64,000 nucleotides of DNA, from contig NZ_CP025263.1 of NCBI RefSeq assembly GCF_002843605.1, positions 2,509,501 through 2,573,500 of the forward strand, given 5' to 3'. Below, piece by piece: positions 33,952-42,321 of this stretch. The position numbers and the translations under genes are program-made. Below the pieces are notes generated by a model that was given only the letters and a program-made list of their open reading frames with translations, was not told the DNA's origin and ran no database searches. Numbering within the stretch: the stretch's first letter is position 1; each line of letters begins with the position of its first letter. This DNA comes from Pseudomonas sp. S09G 359 (GTDB taxonomy: Bacteria; Pseudomonadota; Gammaproteobacteria; Pseudomonadales; Pseudomonadaceae).

Positions 33952-34039
33952 GTAGGAGGGGGCTTGCTCCCGATGGCGGTGGATCAGTTACAGATGGGCT
34001 GACTGATATACCGCATCGGGAACACGCCCCCTCCCACAT
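33952..34039. repeat. REPIN
   Basis: TGTAGGAGGGGGCTTGCTCC at the left and a degenerate complement ending CCCCCTCCCACA at the right flank a centre with GGATCAG and CTGACTGATA. It separates two convergent genes. One arm has decayed (ACACGCCCC in place of CAAGCCCCC). Confidence 0.75.
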
Positions 34040-34049
34040 TTGATCTTCA

Positions 34050-35078
34050 CTAGGCTTCTGGAACGCCTTTTTCCCAGGCCGACCAGTTCTTGAGAATCGC
34101 CTGTACCAGCGGGTTCCCCGTGCGGTACAGGTTCTCCAGCGCCGGTACAAAACCGCCCTGGTCGGCGTATTTGAGCAGGTTGTCGACTTCGCTGTAGCCG
34201 GGGTACGGCCGGTCGAAATCGGAACCGGCGCGCACCACGGCCAGGCGCTGGATGTCCACCAGGCCTTCACGGCTGGCGCGCAGCAGCGCCTCGTAGGTGG
34301 AGTTGTCTTCCTGCTGGGTGGTGCAATATTCGCCTTTGTTGTCCGTGAGCAGCTTGGTCCAGACTTCGGCGCGCTCGCTCAGGCGCGTGCCGGAGAACCA
34401 GGTATTGCCCGCCAGGGTGTCGCAGCGGGTGACTTGCGGCGGCTGGTTGGCCGGTGCGGCCGGGTAGTGTTTGCGCCAGGCGCTGGACTCCTTGCTTTCC
34501 GTCAGCTCGACTGTCTGCGACAAGGCAAACGCCTTGGCTTGCAGCTTGGGGTTCAGCTCGAACACTTCGGTCTTGTAGTCCAGCGGCGGTTTCTCGTTGG
34601 GCCCCTTGGTGTTGATGCCGATATAGCCGGTCGGCCAATCCTTGGGCGCGTCGCGCGAATCCAGCTCCCACTGGGTGCCGAATTCCACCAGGTAATGGGC
34701 CCAGGCGGCAGTACCGATGGTGCCGTGCTTGGGGCTGATACCGGCAATCCCGGCGATCAGGAAGTAGCTTTGGCGCAGGTCGAACTTGGGCGACAACGCC
34801 AGGGCCAGGGTGGACGCGGCGGCATTGGTCTGGCCCATGCCGGTGACCAGCAGGCACACATCCTGGGTGTTGCAACGGATCACCGGGTAGTCGGCGGACA
34901 GGCCCGGCACGCGCACTTCCTGCTTGAGCTCCAGGCGGTCGATCCAGGTTTGCGCCTCGGGGGCGAACATGGTGATCAGCATCACCTTGGGCTTGATCGG
35001 CGCTGGAGTATCCGCCAGCACTACGTGGGGCAGCAGGGCCAGGCCCACGGCCAGTGAGACACGGGTAAACGTTTTCAT
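34050..35078 (-). CDS. Purine nucleoside permease (NUP) family protein, exported
   Basis: This 342-residue protein has a signal peptide (ends VLA near residue 22). The NUP family core includes KPKVMLITMFAPEAQTWIDR, LLVTGMGQTNAAASTLALAL and IAGIAGISPKHGTIGTAAWA. The fold is nucleoside-phosphorylase-like. The last motif and a late Asp (VVRAGSDFDRPYPG) match a nucleoside-binding site. It follows a Tsx-type channel gene by 14 nt. The pair should take nucleosides across the outer membrane and bind or process them in the periplasm. Confidence 0.87.
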   Translation of the reverse strand: MKTFTRVSLAVGLALLPHVVLADTPAPIKPKVMLITMFAPEAQTWIDRLELKQEVRVPGLSADYPVIRCNTQDVCLLVTGMGQTNAAASTLALALSPKFDLRQSYFLIAGIAGISPKHGTIGTAAWAHYLVEFGTQWELDSRDAPKDWPTGYIGINTKGPNEKPPLDYKTEVFELNPKLQAKAFALSQTVELTESKESSAWRKHYPAAPANQPPQVTRCDTLAGNTWFSGTRLSERAEVWTKLLTDNKGEYCTTQQEDNSTYEALLRASREGLVDIQRLAVVRAGSDFDRPYPGYSEVDNLLKYADQGGFVPALENLYRTGNPLVQAILKNWSAWEKGVPEA

Positions 35079-35092
35079 CTCATACTCCTTGA

Positions 35093-36055
35093 TCAGAATT
35101 GGTAGCCCACGCCGGCGTAGTAACCCCAGCCGTCGGAACGGGCGCGGAAGTTGCCCTCGCCGAAGTTCAACTCACTGCCATCCTCCCAGTTGCCGCCGTT
35201 ATGAAAGTAACGGCCGACCAGGGTGAAGCGCAGGTGGGTAAACGAGTACAGCAGCACGTTGGTGGCCACCGTGGAGTTGGCGGTGCGTGCCGGGTTGTCC
35301 TTGTGCAGGCTTGAGCCGAAATCGTGGTTGGTGAAGCCGATATAGGTCAGCGAGGCGCCATTGTCGAAGCTGCTGATGGGCACGATGTACTTCATTTGCG
35401 CGCGGTAGCCGTCCCATGAGTATTCATTGCTGGCGCCGTAGTTTTCCCACTGGTAGCGCCCGTAGAAGTTGGCCGACAGGTTGACCCGCGAGTGGGTGTC
35501 GATATCGGTGCCGAAGCCGCTGTACAGGGTGTTGGCGCGGTTGGCCTGGTTGCTGCCGTGGTCGTAGATCCAGTCAAACGCCACATACCATTCCTTGAAG
35601 GGGCCGATGGCCAGGCTGCGACCGGCCAGGTAGTCGATGGAAATACGCGGCTCATGCTCCATGAACAGCGGCGAACCATGGTCCCACACGCCTTTGTCAT
35701 TACTGTTGCCGATGCCGAGGATCTTGGGCACGTCGATGTAGCCGTACAGTTCGAACGGACCCTTGCGGCCGAAGTATTCGTACTCCAGGTACACGTCATC
35801 GGCGGGTTTGGGGCCGAAGCTGATGTCTTTGCTGCCGATCAACGTCAGGTCCTGGTTGAACCAGTCTGACAGGTACACGCCTTTTTTCCCGGGGTTGGCT
35901 TCAGGGGGCTTGGTTTCAGGGCTAAGCGTTTCGCCCTGAGCTGAGTCATCGGCAGGCTTTTGCTGCGCCAAAATGGGTGCACTGAGTACTCCCGTAACGG
36001 CGGCCAGTAGCAAGGAAACACCAAAGCAAATGCGAGGCCTTGAGGTGGAGTGCAT
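35093..36055 (-). CDS. Tsx-like nucleoside-specific outer-membrane channel
   Basis: This 320-residue protein has a signal peptide (ends LAQ near residue 31), a short Pro/Lys-rich linker, then a Tsx-type barrel (SDWFNQDLTLIGSKDISFGP, YLEYEYFGRKGPFELYGYID). It ends in YQF, a normal outer-membrane C-terminus. AGGG precedes the ATG by 7 nt. It is the first gene of the nucleoside pair and lies below two palindromes. Confidence 0.88.
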   Translation of the reverse strand: MHSTSRPRICFGVSLLLAAVTGVLSAPILAQQKPADDSAQGETLSPETKPPEANPGKKGVYLSDWFNQDLTLIGSKDISFGPKPADDVYLEYEYFGRKGPFELYGYIDVPKILGIGNSNDKGVWDHGSPLFMEHEPRISIDYLAGRSLAIGPFKEWYVAFDWIYDHGSNQANRANTLYSGFGTDIDTHSRVNLSANFYGRYQWENYGASNEYSWDGYRAQMKYIVPISSFDNGASLTYIGFTNHDFGSSLHKDNPARTANSTVATNVLLYSFTHLRFTLVGRYFHNGGNWEDGSELNFGEGNFRARSDGWGYYAGVGYQF

Positions 36056-36105
36056 TGAAAATCCCTATTCGTACGCGGTTTGAACCCGATTCTTCGGGTA
36101 ACAGT

Positions 36106-36141
36106 GAACTTGGCTACCAAGTTCGTTTCGCAAACGTTTGC
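36106..36141. promoter_or_regulatory. Twin operator upstream of tsx-nup, including a PurR-like box
   Basis: GAACTTGG-CTA-CCAAGTTC (36106-36124) is an exact 8-bp inverted repeat. GCAAACGTTTGC (36130-36141) is an exact palindrome within CGCAAACGTTTGCAC, close to the E. coli PurR consensus. Both lie 50-90 nt upstream of the Tsx ATG. A LacI-family purine-responsive regulator encoded elsewhere is the likely binder of the second site. Confidence 0.6.
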
Positions 36142-36210
36142 ACGTGGCGTACCAACTTTGTTCAAGGGGTTGAACAGAATAGAAAAAACGGCGATTAGTC
36201 GACCTTTTGG

Positions 36211-37149
36211 TCAAAATTGACTGGGTGTCATTTTCTCGATGCGCTTGAACAGGTGCATCGCCGTTTCCCGACGATACTCGCTGGGCGTCTGGTTCATCTC
36301 GATGCGAAAATGCCGGTTGAAATTGGACAGGTTGGCGTAGCCCACTTCAAAACAGATATCCGCCACCGACATCTCGCTTTGCAATAACAAGCGGCAGGCG
36401 CGCTGCACGCGGAACTTGCGCATCAGGTCGATAAACCCGTGGCCGGTGTTGCGCTTGAAGAAGCGTGAGAAGCCCGGTTCGCTCATGTCCAACTGTTGCG
36501 CGATCACCGACAGGCGCACGTCGCCGGTGAGTTCGCGCATCAAGTAGTCGAAGGCCTTGTTAATGCGTTCGGCGCTGCGTGCATCCAGGGTCGGTGCGTA
36601 GCAGGGGCTGGCCAGCGCTTTTACCTGCGGCGGTGTGGCGTTTTTCAGGGTGTCCAGCAGTTGCAGGAACAGGATCAGCCGCTGCAGGCCGTGGGCGCTG
36701 CCGATGGCTTCCATCAGGCGCGCCGCCTGCACAGCCGTTTCGCCGCTGAACTCCAGGCCACGTCGTGCCTGTTCGAACAACGCGTGCAAATCGCCGAGCT
36801 CCGGCAGGGTCTTGCGCAGGGCGAGCAGGGCGGCGCCGTCGAATTGCAGCACCACATCGCGACCGGCGAGGTATTCGCCGGGGGCCAGTTCGCCGATCCA
36901 GTCGTGGGGCAGGTCGGGGCCGATCAGCGCGACATGCCCGGCACTAAACGCGCCGATATAGTCGCCCGCCACCAATTTGCCGCTGCCCTGGCGGATCAGG
37001 TGGATTTCGAATTCGGGGTGGTGGTTCCAGCGCGCCAGATCAAACGGATAGTCGTGTTCGAACCAGCGAAAGCAGTGGTCCGGTTCCGGCAGGATCACCT
37101 CCAGCTCGGCGGGGCGATGCTCGAACAGGGTGGCGCGGTCGACGGGCAT
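36211..37149 (-). CDS. AraC family regulator of polyol uptake (MtlR-like)
   Basis: This 312-residue protein has a cupin-like N-domain (WNHHPEFEIHLIRQGSGKLV, then GPDLPHDW) and a C-terminal AraC domain (VRLSVIAQQLDMSEPGFSRF, DICFEVGYANLSNFNRHFRI). It is divergent from a polyol-type binding protein, as MtlR is in P. fluorescens mannitol operons. The gap holds a long inverted repeat suited to an AraC dimer. Confidence 0.83.
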   Translation of the reverse strand: MPVDRATLFEHRPAELEVILPEPDHCFRWFEHDYPFDLARWNHHPEFEIHLIRQGSGKLVAGDYIGAFSAGHVALIGPDLPHDWIGELAPGEYLAGRDVVLQFDGAALLALRKTLPELGDLHALFEQARRGLEFSGETAVQAARLMEAIGSAHGLQRLILFLQLLDTLKNATPPQVKALASPCYAPTLDARSAERINKAFDYLMRELTGDVRLSVIAQQLDMSEPGFSRFFKRNTGHGFIDLMRKFRVQRACRLLLQSEMSVADICFEVGYANLSNFNRHFRIEMNQTPSEYRRETAMHLFKRIEKMTPSQF

Positions 37150-37231
37150 TGAGGCTGCCTCTTGTACAGTGGGTCACGCCAAAATACGCGTCTCGGGTAG
37201 GCCGGCGCTACCCCCGGTTCCGCCCGGCACT

Positions 37232-37271
37232 GATACTTTTTTGCTCCTGGGGCCGCGGTTAAAAAAGTATC
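37232..37271. promoter_or_regulatory. Inverted-repeat operator between araC-like gene and binding-protein gene
   Basis: GATACTTTTTT (37232-37242) and AAAAAAGTATC (37261-37271) are exact 11-bp inverted copies separated by 18 nt. The arrangement fits two half-sites of an AraC-type activator about 90 nt before the downstream ATG. Confidence 0.6.
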
Positions 37272-37358
37272 GGTCGAGCATGCGCCGTTCGTTTGTGAGG
37301 CCCTGACCAAGCTGCTGTAATCGGCGCTCAACAACAAAAACAACAGGTGGAAACCGCC

Positions 37359-38669
37359 ATGCTCAAGCTTCCTCACGCATTGTTCCTGCTGTCCGCTCTG
37401 GCGTTGGCCATGCCCAGCCACGCTGCCGACACGGTGACCATCGCCACGGTCAACAACAGCGACATGATCCGCATGCAGCGCCTGTCCAAGGTGTTTGAAG
37501 CACAGCACCCGGACATCAAGCTCAACTGGGTGGTACTGGAAGAAAACGTGCTGCGCCAGCGCCTCACCACCGATATCGCCACTCAGGGCGGCCAGTTTGA
37601 TGTGCTCACCATCGGCACTTACGAAACCCCGTTATGGGGCGCCAAGCACTGGCTGGAACCGCTCACCCAGTTGCCGGCTGGCTACGACGTCGACGACATC
37701 TTCCCGGCGGTGCGCCAGGGCCTGTCGGTGAATAATAGCCTGTATGCGTTGCCGTTCTACGGCGAAAGCACCGTCACCTACTACCGCACCGACTTGTTCC
37801 AGCAGGCCGGCCTGAGCATGCCCGCGCACCCGACCTGGAGCCAACTCGGCGATTTCGCCGCCAAACTCACCGCCAAGGACAAGGGCCAGTACGGCATGTG
37901 CCTGCGCGGCAAGGCCGGCTGGGGTGAGAACGTCGCGTTGCTGAGCACCATGGCCAACGCCTTTGGCGCGCGCTGGTTCGATGAGCAGTGGGAGCCCGAG
38001 CTGACCAGCCCCGAGTGGACCGCAGCGGCCAACTTCTACGTCAACACCCTCAAGCAATATGGCCCGCCGGGCGTGTCCAGTAACGGTTTCAATGAAACCC
38101 TGGCGCTGTTCAATAGCGGTAAATGTGCGATCTGGGTCGATGCCAGTGTCGCCGGCTCCTTCACCACCGACAAAACCCAGAGCAAGGTCGCCGACAGCGT
38201 AGGCTTTGCCGCCGCCCCCACCGAGGTCACGGACAAGGGCTCCTCATGGCTGTACGCCTGGTCCCTGGCGATCCCGGCCACCTCCAAGCACAAGGACGCC
38301 GCCAAGGCCTTTATCACCTGGGCGACCTCCAAGGACTACATCCAACTGGTCGCCGATAAAGAAGGCATCACCAACGTACCGCCAGGCACGCGCCAATCCA
38401 CCTACAACGCGGCGTACTTGGAGGCTGCACCGTTTGCCCAGGTGACCCTGGAAATGATGAAGCACGCCGACCCCGCACACCCGTCGGTCAAACCCGTGCC
38501 GTATGTGGGCATCCAGTACGTGACCATCCCTGAGTTCCAGGCCATTGGTACCTCGGTAGGCAAGCTGTTCTCGGCGGCGCTCACCGGCGGCATGACGGTT
38601 GATCAGGCGTTGCGTGAAGCCCAGTCCACCACCGAGCGCGAAATGAAACGCGCCGGCTACCCTAAATGA
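37359..38669 (+). CDS. Polyol/sugar ABC transporter substrate-binding protein (MtlE-like)
   Basis: This 436-residue protein has a signal peptide (ends SHA near residue 22) and the family-1 extracellular binding fold (QRLSKVFEAQHPDIKLNWVV, FYGESTVTYYRTDLFQQAGL). It resembles mannitol/sorbitol-binding proteins. The ATG at 37359 follows AGGTGG. No permease or ATPase genes follow. The next gene, 13 nt on, is a dehydrogenase, so the ABC membrane parts must be encoded elsewhere or have been lost. Confidence 0.87.
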   Translation: MLKLPHALFLLSALALAMPSHAADTVTIATVNNSDMIRMQRLSKVFEAQHPDIKLNWVVLEENVLRQRLTTDIATQGGQFDVLTIGTYETPLWGAKHWLEPLTQLPAGYDVDDIFPAVRQGLSVNNSLYALPFYGESTVTYYRTDLFQQAGLSMPAHPTWSQLGDFAAKLTAKDKGQYGMCLRGKAGWGENVALLSTMANAFGARWFDEQWEPELTSPEWTAAANFYVNTLKQYGPPGVSSNGFNETLALFNSGKCAIWVDASVAGSFTTDKTQSKVADSVGFAAAPTEVTDKGSSWLYAWSLAIPATSKHKDAAKAFITWATSKDYIQLVADKEGITNVPPGTRQSTYNAAYLEAAPFAQVTLEMMKHADPAHPSVKPVPYVGIQYVTIPEFQAIGTSVGKLFSAALTGGMTVDQALREAQSTTEREMKRAGYPK

Positions 38670-38682
38670 ACAGGACCTTTCC

Positions 38683-39456
38683 ATGAACCGACTCGAAGGT
38701 AAAAGCGCGCTGATCACCGGATCGGCGCGCGGTATCGGTCGCGCGTTTGCCCAGGCGTATATCGCCGAAGGCGCCAGCGTTGCCATCGCTGATATCAACC
38801 TGCAACGCGCCCAGGCCACGGCGGCAGAACTCGGCCCCCAGGCTTACGCGGTGGCGATGGACGTCACCGACCAGGCCTCTATCGACAGCGCGATTGCCGC
38901 CGTGGTGGCTCATGCCGGCAAGCTGGATATCCTGGTCAACAACGCCGCGCTGTTCGACCTGGCGCCGATTGTCGATATCACTCGCGACAGTTATGAGCGG
39001 CTGTTCTCGATCAACGTCGCCGGCACGCTGTTCACCCTGCAGGCGGCGGCGCGGCAGATGATCAGCCAGGGCCATGGCGGCAAGATCATCAACATGGCCA
39101 GCCAGGCCGGGCGGCGCGGCGAGCCATTGGTGGCGATCTACTGCGCGACCAAGGCGGCGGTGATCAGCCTGACGCAATCGGCGGGGCTGAACCTGATCAA
39201 GCAGGGAATCAACGTGAATGCCATCGCGCCGGGCGTGGTGGATGGCGAGCATTGGGATGGGGTGGATGCTCTTTTTGCCAAACACGAAGGCCTGCAGCCC
39301 GGCGAGAAGAAGAGGCGGGTAGGGGCCGAGGTGCCCTTTGGGCGGATGGGCACGGCGGAGGATTTGACCGGGATGGCGATCTTTCTGGCTTCGAAGGAGG
39401 CTGATTATGTGGTGGCCCAGACCTACAACGTCGACGGCGGCAACTGGATGAACTAA
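38683..39456 (+). CDS. Short-chain dehydrogenase, sorbitol (L-iditol) 2-dehydrogenase type
   Basis: This 257-residue SDR has the GSARGIG cofactor loop (13-19), NNA motif (86-88) and catalytic Ser140, Tyr153, Lys157. It resembles PolS/SmoS enzymes that oxidise D-sorbitol to fructose with NAD+. It is probably co-transcribed with the binding-protein gene, which supports a polyol substrate. Exact substrate preference cannot be read from sequence. Confidence 0.87.
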   Translation: MNRLEGKSALITGSARGIGRAFAQAYIAEGASVAIADINLQRAQATAAELGPQAYAVAMDVTDQASIDSAIAAVVAHAGKLDILVNNAALFDLAPIVDITRDSYERLFSINVAGTLFTLQAAARQMISQGHGGKIINMASQAGRRGEPLVAIYCATKAAVISLTQSAGLNLIKQGINVNAIAPGVVDGEHWDGVDALFAKHEGLQPGEKKRRVGAEVPFGRMGTAEDLTGMAIFLASKEADYVVAQTYNVDGGNWMN

Positions 39457-39509
39457 GCCGATCACTGATTAAAAATGTGGGAGGGGCGTTGTTTTTCCTG
39501 GAATAAGGG

Positions 39510-40202
39510 CTACTCGGCAAAACTGCGATCAAAGAAATACACCGCTCCAGGCTTCAGGTTCTGCACGGTCGCCTGGGGCCGGCCGCCTTCACCGTTCTTC
39601 TTGCGCCCGGTCTCGCGCAAATACCCCGCCTCAGTCAGCTTCAACAACCGCTGGCGAATGCTGGTCTTGAGCACCGGCCGCTCCAGCACCAGGGAAAAGA
39701 TCGTGGTCGCTTCCGGCGCGCTGAATTCATCGCCCAGGAACAACAGCGGCAAACTGCTGTACAGCGATTTGGACAGCAGGCGTTCCTGCACCGCCGCCAC
39801 AATGCTGTTGTGGTCGAACGGCAACTTGATACTGCCATCCGCCAGCGCCTTCAGCGCAAACCAACCCTGATGCTCACCCAGGCGCACCTCGTCTGCCACG
39901 ATCGCCAGGTAAAAGGTGGACGACGACCAGCAACGTGGGTCGCGAAACGCATCACCCACCGTGCCCACTTGCTCGCTCCAGGCCAGGGGCAGGCCGACCT
40001 TGTTGCTGGCGCGCAAGCGTTCCACGGCATCCTTGAGGCTCAGATCTTGCACGTCGCCATTCACCACCACGCCCGGCAGCGCCCAGTGCCCGGCGAACGG
40101 CTCAGCGTCACGTTTATTCAGCAACAGTTTCAGTTCGCCCGAGACGCGACAGTAGAACAGTGCGCACAAGTCGACAGTATGGAGGTAGGGGCTTAGGGGC
40201 AT
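39510..40202 (-). CDS. nrtR: NrtR-type Nudix regulator of NAD metabolism
   Basis: This 230-residue protein has an N-terminal Nudix-like domain (KLLLNKRDAEPFAGHWALPG) without the full Nudix catalytic box, and a C-terminal winged HTH (RPVLKTSIRQRLLKLTEAGY). NrtR proteins bind ADP-ribose and repress NAD salvage genes. The ATG at 40202 follows AAGGA by 6 nt. It is divergent from pncA. Confidence 0.9.
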   Translation of the reverse strand: MPLSPYLHTVDLCALFYCRVSGELKLLLNKRDAEPFAGHWALPGVVVNGDVQDLSLKDAVERLRASNKVGLPLAWSEQVGTVGDAFRDPRCWSSSTFYLAIVADEVRLGEHQGWFALKALADGSIKLPFDHNSIVAAVQERLLSKSLYSSLPLLFLGDEFSAPEATTIFSLVLERPVLKTSIRQRLLKLTEAGYLRETGRKKNGEGGRPQATVQNLKPGAVYFFDRSFAE

Positions 40203-40255
40203 GTGACGTCCTTCTGAACAGCAGTGGGGCACAGTCTAACGGATCGAACAAATAT

Positions 40256-40322
40256 GTCATGTACTGGCTTCAGCATAGATAAACAAATGTTTCTTGCAAT
40301 GAAAGTACATGACGTGTACTTT
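40256..40322. promoter_or_regulatory. NrtR operator region
   Basis: AAAGTACA-TGACG-TGTACTTT (40302-40322) is an exact 8-bp inverted repeat 26 nt before the pncA ATG. A partial copy in opposite orientation, GTCATGTAC (40256-40264), lies closer to nrtR. The palindrome fits an NrtR box. It would let NrtR control both divergent units. Confidence 0.65.
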
Positions 40323-40348
40323 TGTTTCCAGGCCACCGGAGAACCACC

Positions 40349-40996
40349 ATGACCCTTGCGAAAACTGCCATTGCTTCTTTCGACGTCGATGCCCAGAAGA
40401 GCTTTACGCCGCTGTGCCCCAACGAGTTGCCGGTGGCCGGTGGTGACCAGATCGGCGCCGAACTCAACTACATGGCCAGCCTCGCCGGCCATCGCGTCGG
40501 CAGCAAGGATGCCCACACCCCGCACGCACCGTGGGTGGTCACGCAACACAGCGAGATGCTGCAACCCACCGGTCTGGCCCATGCCGATGTCACCTGGGTC
40601 AGCCACTGCGTGCCGGGCACTGAAGGTTTTACGCTGTTGGACGAATTGCCCACGCCCTATGACTACGACTACTTCATCTGGAAAGGCGTCGAGCCCGACT
40701 TGCACCCCTACGGTGCCTGCTACCACGACCTGCACGACAAACTCTCCACCGGCGTCATCGAGTACCTCAAGGCCCACGGCGTAACCCGTGTGATCGTTGG
40801 CGGCCTGGCCCTGGATTACTGCGTCAAGACCACCGCGTTACAGCTGCTCAAGGCCGGTCTGGAAGTGCTGCTGCACCTGCCGGCATGCCGGGGTATCAGC
40901 GAGGAGGGCGGCGTGCAGGCCGTGAATGAGTTGCACAAGGCCGGTGCCGCCATCAGCCGCACCCGCGAAGAACTGGCCGCGATGGCCACGCGTTAA
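40349..40996 (+). CDS. pncA: Nicotinamidase
   Basis: This 215-residue protein has the nicotinamidase triad Asp14 (VDAQKSF), Lys112 (FIWKG) and Cys158 (DYCV), and metal ligands Asp54 and His56 (SKDAHTP) and His86. It converts nicotinamide to nicotinate. GGAG precedes the ATG. pncB follows 11 nt downstream. Confidence 0.92.
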   Translation: MTLAKTAIASFDVDAQKSFTPLCPNELPVAGGDQIGAELNYMASLAGHRVGSKDAHTPHAPWVVTQHSEMLQPTGLAHADVTWVSHCVPGTEGFTLLDELPTPYDYDYFIWKGVEPDLHPYGACYHDLHDKLSTGVIEYLKAHGVTRVIVGGLALDYCVKTTALQLLKAGLEVLLHLPACRGISEEGGVQAVNELHKAGAAISRTREELAAMATR

Positions 40997-41007
40997 GGAG
41001 AACCACC

Positions 41008-42246
41008 ATGGAAAGTGCCTACGACTACGAAACCCCGGTGATCCAGGGCTTGCTCGATACTGATTACTACACCTTCACCATGATGCAAGCGGTGTTGCAC
41101 CAGTACCCCAACGTGGATGTGGAGTACAACTTCATCGTCCGCTCCCGGGAGAAACTCACTCACCTGATCCCCGAGTTGCGTGCCGAGTTGGAGAAACTCG
41201 CCGGCCTGCAAATGCGTGAAGGCGAGCTGCGCTTTCTGTTCAACCCGCGTTTTCGCGAATACCTGACGCCTGATTACGAGCGCTTCCTCGGCCTGTTCCG
41301 CTTCAACCTGCGTTATATCCACATCAGTGAAGTCGACGGCCAACTGAACATCCGCGTGGTCGGCCCGATGCTGCACTGCATCATGTTCGAGCAGCCGGTA
41401 CTGGCCTTGGTCAGCGAGTTGCGCAACCGCGAAAAATACCCCGACGTGACGCTTGAGGACGTCACCCGCAAGCTCTACCAGAAGTTCGACTGGCTGGAGA
41501 AAAACCTCAGCCGCGACGAGCTGGCCGACCTGCGCGTTTCCGACTTTTCAACGCGCCGGCGCCTGTCGTTCAAGGCCCAACGCGAAGTGGTGGACATCAT
41601 GCGCCGCGACTTCCCCGGCCAGTTCGTCGGCACCAGCAACGCGCACCTGGCCTACGAATTCGACTTGCCGCTGATCGGCACCATGGCCCACCAATGGCTG
41701 ATGGTGCACCAGCAACTGGGCCGCCTGCGCGAAAGCCAGAACGCCGCGCTGGAACACTGGGTGCGGGAATATCGGGGTCGCCTGGGTATCGCCCTGACCG
41801 ATTGCATCAGCACCGACTTTTTCCTCAAGGATTTCGACCTGTACTTCGCCAAACTCTACGATGGCCTGCGTCAGGACTCCGGCGACCCCATCGCCTGGGC
41901 CGACAAAGTGCTGGCCCGCTACAAACAACTGGGCATCGACCCGATGACCAAGGACCTGATGTTCTCCGATGGCCTGAACTTCGAAAAATGCCTGCCGATC
42001 CTGCGGCACGTGCGTGGCAAGGCCAAGTTTGGTTTCGGCATGGGCACCAGCCTGGCCTGCGATGTGGAAGGCGTGGAGCCGCTGAGCATCGTGATGAAAC
42101 TGGTGCGGGTACACGGTGAGCCGGTGGTCAAATTCTCGGATGACCCGATCAAGAACGTCTGCGAAGACCCGTCGTTTTTGCAGTACGCAGCGCAAGTGTT
42201 CTCTGTGGGAGGGGGCTTGCTCCCGAACGCGGTGGGCCAGCACTAA
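41008..42246 (+). CDS. pncB: Nicotinate phosphoribosyltransferase, C-terminus supplied by a REP element
   Basis: This 412-residue protein has the family motifs (LLDTDYYTFTMMQAVLH; FVGTSNAHLAYEF; RQDSGDP; DGLNFEKC; GFGMGTSLACDVEG). It makes nicotinate mononucleotide from nicotinate and PRPP. The family usually ends near AQVFG. Here the last 13 residues (VGGGLLPNAVGQH) are read from the left arm of a REPIN that begins at 42204, and the stop codon lies inside that repeat. The catalytic part is intact. Confidence 0.92.
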   Translation: MESAYDYETPVIQGLLDTDYYTFTMMQAVLHQYPNVDVEYNFIVRSREKLTHLIPELRAELEKLAGLQMREGELRFLFNPRFREYLTPDYERFLGLFRFNLRYIHISEVDGQLNIRVVGPMLHCIMFEQPVLALVSELRNREKYPDVTLEDVTRKLYQKFDWLEKNLSRDELADLRVSDFSTRRRLSFKAQREVVDIMRRDFPGQFVGTSNAHLAYEFDLPLIGTMAHQWLMVHQQLGRLRESQNAALEHWVREYRGRLGIALTDCISTDFFLKDFDLYFAKLYDGLRQDSGDPIAWADKVLARYKQLGIDPMTKDLMFSDGLNFEKCLPILRHVRGKAKFGFGMGTSLACDVEGVEPLSIVMKLVRVHGEPVVKFSDDPIKNVCEDPSFLQYAAQVFSVGGGLLPNAVGQH

Positions 42247-42292
42247 GTCGGTTGGCTGACACGCCGTCTTCGCGAGCAAGCCCGCTCCCACA
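42204..42292. repeat. REPIN overlapping the 3' end of pncB
   Basis: The left arm TGTGGGAGGGGGCTTGCTCC belongs to the GGGGGCTTGC subtype. The right arm GAGCAAGCCCGCTCCCACA belongs to the GCGGGCTTGC subtype, so the doublet is mixed. Its first 43 nt are translated as the end of pncB. Confidence 0.85.
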
Positions 42293-42321
42293 GGTCAATG
42301 TAGGCAACAAAGAGGTGTGAC

